A stretch of 64,000 nt of DNA, taken from assembly GCF_000612585.1 (NCBI RefSeq), contig NZ_JFCA01000003.1, positions 1 to 64,000 of the forward strand, read 5' to 3'. This document shows, in pieces, positions 62,085 to 64,000 of the stretch. A program made the position numbers and the translations under genes. Source of the stretch: Pseudomonas sp. CHM02 (GTDB lineage: Bacteria > Pseudomonadota > Gammaproteobacteria > Pseudomonadales > Pseudomonadaceae). Within the stretch, counting starts at the first letter, position 1. Each line of letters opens with the position of its first letter. Below the pieces are notes generated by a model. The model was given only the letters and a program-made list of their open reading frames with translations. It did no database searches and was not told the origin of the DNA.

Positions 62085-63245
62085 ATGAATTTCCAGCTCA
62101 GCCAAGAACAAGACATGTTGGTGGACGCGGTACGCAGTTTTGTTGCCAAGGAATTACTGCCCTTCGAGGAGGCGGTGGACCGTGCCGATGAGGTCTCGCC
62201 CGAGCTGGCTGCGCAGATTCGCGACAAGGCGATCGCCGCCGGTTTCTACGCCTTCAACATGCCGGAAGAGGTGGGTGGCGGTGGCCTGGATTACCTGTCC
62301 CAGGCCCTGATCGAGCGGGAGTTGTCCAAGGTCTCGTGGGCGCTGCATGTGTTTGTCGCGCGGCCGTCCAAGATCCTGATGGCGTGTACGGGATCACAGA
62401 TTGGCGACTACCTGTTGCCGTGTGTGCAAGGCAAGAAAATCGACTGTTTTGCCCTCACCGAACCCGGCGCCGGTTCCGACGCCAACGCCATCAAGACCCG
62501 CGCCGTGCGCAGTGGCGACGACTTCGTGATCAATGGCAGCAAGCACTTCATCAGCCACGCCGGGCACGCCGATTTCGCCATTGTGTTCGCGGTCACCGAT
62601 ACCTACGAACACAACGGTCGGCAACGCAATGCCGTGACTTCGTTCCTGGTCGATCGCGGCACGCCCGGCATGACCATCCGCCGTGGCCCCAAGTGCGTGA
62701 GCAACCGTGGCTACCACACCTATGAAATGTTCTTCGACGACTGCCGCGTGCCGGCCTCCAAAGTGCTGGGCGAAGTGGGCAAGGGCTGGGAGGTGGCCAA
62801 CGCCTGGCTCTCCGCCGGCCGCGTGATGGTTGCCGCCAACTGTGTCGGCCAGGCTCAGCGCGCGCTGGATGTATCGCTGCAATGGGCGGCGGACCGCAAA
62901 CAGTTCGGCCAGCCCATCGGCACTTATCAAGGCGTGAGCTTCAAGCTTGCGGACATGGCCACGCAGATCCGCGCAGCTGAACTGCTGACCCTGCACACCG
63001 CCTGGAAAATGGATCAGGGCAGTATGACCGACGGCGAAGCCGGCATGGCCAAGTTGTTTGCCAGTGAAACCCTGGGCAAGGTCGCTGACGAGGCGGTGCA
63101 GATTTTTGGCGGCATGGGCTTGATGGATGAAGGGCCGGTGGAGCGCATTTGGCGCAATGCACGGATCGAGCGGATCTGGGAAGGCACGTCGGAAATCCAG
63201 CGCCATATCATCGCCCGTGAACTGTTGCGGCCGCTGTTGCGCTGA
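62085..63245 (+). CDS. Acyl-CoA dehydrogenase
   Basis: A 386-residue FAD-dependent acyl-CoA dehydrogenase that makes an alpha,beta-double bond. Signatures: FALTEPGAGSDANAIKT, the flavin/acyl region VINGSKHFISHAG, and the terminal block ARIERIWEGTSEIQRHI with the usual catalytic-site glutamate. Length is standard for short/medium-chain members, and CaiA-like crotonobetainyl-CoA reductases share it. The gene starts 27 bases after the crotonase gene and ends 18 before the ligase gene, indicating one operon. Confidence 0.9.
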   Translation: MNFQLSQEQDMLVDAVRSFVAKELLPFEEAVDRADEVSPELAAQIRDKAIAAGFYAFNMPEEVGGGGLDYLSQALIERELSKVSWALHVFVARPSKILMACTGSQIGDYLLPCVQGKKIDCFALTEPGAGSDANAIKTRAVRSGDDFVINGSKHFISHAGHADFAIVFAVTDTYEHNGRQRNAVTSFLVDRGTPGMTIRRGPKCVSNRGYHTYEMFFDDCRVPASKVLGEVGKGWEVANAWLSAGRVMVAANCVGQAQRALDVSLQWAADRKQFGQPIGTYQGVSFKLADMATQIRAAELLTLHTAWKMDQGSMTDGEAGMAKLFASETLGKVADEAVQIFGGMGLMDEGPVERIWRNARIERIWEGTSEIQRHIIARELLRPLLR

Positions 63246-63263
63246 TCGGCGCGGAGAACGCTT

Positions 63264-64000
63264 ATGTCCCAGGTTATTCGCGACAACCTCAAGCGCCTGC
63301 TGGCGCCCCGGCACCTGGCTTTCGTGGGCGGGCGCAGCATGGCGCGCGCGCTCAAGCGCTGCGCCGGTGGCGGGTTCGCCGGGCCGATGTGGCTGGTCAA
63401 TCCGCAGCATGACAGCCTCGACGGTATTCCCTGCGTGCGCAGCATCGCCGACCTGCCGTGCGGCCCGGATGCGGTGTTTATCGCCACCAACCGTGAACTG
63501 ACGCTTACCTGCGTGGCTGAACTCGCTGCCATCGGCACCGGTGGCGCCATCTGCTATGCCTCGGGCTTTGCCGAAACCGGCGCCAGTGGGGCGGCGCTGC
63601 AACAACAGTTGTTACACGCCGCAGGCGAGATGGCCTTGCTTGGCCCCAACTGCTACGGCCTGCTCGACTACCTGCACAGCTCGGCACTCTGGCCGGTGGC
63701 CCATGGCGGCAAGGCGGTGGAGAAGGGTGTGGCGGTGCTGACCCAGAGCGGCAACTTTGCCTACAACCTGTCGATGAGCGACCGTTCGCTGCCGGTGGCC
63801 TACATGGCCTCGGTGGGTAACCAGGCGCAATTGGGCGTTGCCGAATTGATGGATGTGCTGCTCGATGAGCCGCGCGTTACCGCGATCGGCCTGCACCTTG
63901 AAGGCTTGAAGAACGTGCCGGGGTTTGCCCGTGCAGCGCACAAGGCGCTGGAGAAAGGTATCCCGATTATCGCGCTGAAAACTGGCGTTTCGCAGATCGG
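63264..64000 (+). CDS. Acetate--CoA ligase (ADP-forming) family protein, cut by window end
   Basis: The first 245 residues of a protein with an N-terminal CoA-binding Rossmann domain: RLLAPRHLAFVGGRSMARALKRC, VNPQHDSLDGIPCVRSIADLP, and ASGFAETGASGAALQQQLL, ending in LLGPNCYGLLDYL, GVAVLTQSGNFAYNLSMSD and SVGNQAQLGVAELMD. These are hallmarks of the acyl-CoA synthetase (NDP-forming) alpha region. The ATP-grasp beta part would lie beyond the window. The ATG at 63264 follows CGGAGAACGCTT. It is the third gene of the crotonase-dehydrogenase operon and probably activates the pathway's acid substrate. Confidence 0.85.
   Translation, partial: MSQVIRDNLKRLLAPRHLAFVGGRSMARALKRCAGGGFAGPMWLVNPQHDSLDGIPCVRSIADLPCGPDAVFIATNRELTLTCVAELAAIGTGGAICYASGFAETGASGAALQQQLLHAAGEMALLGPNCYGLLDYLHSSALWPVAHGGKAVEKGVAVLTQSGNFAYNLSMSDRSLPVAYMASVGNQAQLGVAELMDVLLDEPRVTAIGLHLEGLKNVPGFARAAHKALEKGIPIIALKTGVSQI

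Overview
The window looks like chromosomal DNA from a member of the Pseudomonas fluorescens group. The coding sequence is GC-rich. Several products closely match known proteins (SstT, DkgB, TopB, MgtA, AlkC), there are Pseudomonas-restricted small families (DUF1652, DUF6124), and two families of REP-like palindromic repeats are scattered between genes. No tRNA, rRNA, CRISPR array, insertion sequence or prophage was seen. All assignments come from reading the sequence and recalled family knowledge; no database search was run.

Layout. 0-16 kb: SstT serine/threonine symporter, an MFS exporter, NhaR-type LysR regulator, a small lipoprotein, TerC, a periplasmic histidine phosphatase, GST, PhzF-like isomerase, a zinc-type HemB, two lipoproteins, a thioesterase, and a ketone-body operon (CoA-transferase A and B plus thiolase) divergent from a LysR gene. 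16-32 kb: sirtuin, CBS protein, TopB, MHS transporter, GMC oxidoreductase, LysR, AlkC glycosylase, a glutamine-synthetase-like gene behind an XRE-cupin regulator, RcnB-like protein, MFS transporter, DUF1652, and a PAS-PAS-PAS-LuxR regulator. 32-38 kb: an AraC regulator followed by a tightly overlapping ABC importer-PhzF-RidA operon.

38-39 kb holds a frameshifted DUF6124 gene with an unusual 5' leader. The leader has an intrinsic terminator and two sets of repeats that allow two mutually exclusive foldings, one of which would cover the Shine-Dalgarno sequence. This is the best candidate for an undescribed regulatory element. It is followed by a HicAB toxin-antitoxin pair, an FKBP isomerase, a long structured leader, and mgtA-mgtC.

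44-49 kb: a BvgAS-like phosphorelay with a downstream receiver that has lost its phosphoacceptor aspartate. 50-54 kb: an operon joining a FecR-like protein, a membrane protein with a c-type haem motif and HAMP-like end, a Ser/Thr kinase with a repeated C-terminal module, and a PP2C phosphatase. 54.6 kb: an orphan protein with a Gly-Cys...His signature resembling CNF1-type deamidases. 56 kb onward: an outer-membrane barrel protein, then a catabolic region (XRE-cupin regulator, Fe-S flavin oxidoreductase, class II aldolase, BetI-like TetR, enoyl-CoA isomerase/hydratase, acyl-CoA dehydrogenase, acyl-CoA ligase cut by the window end).
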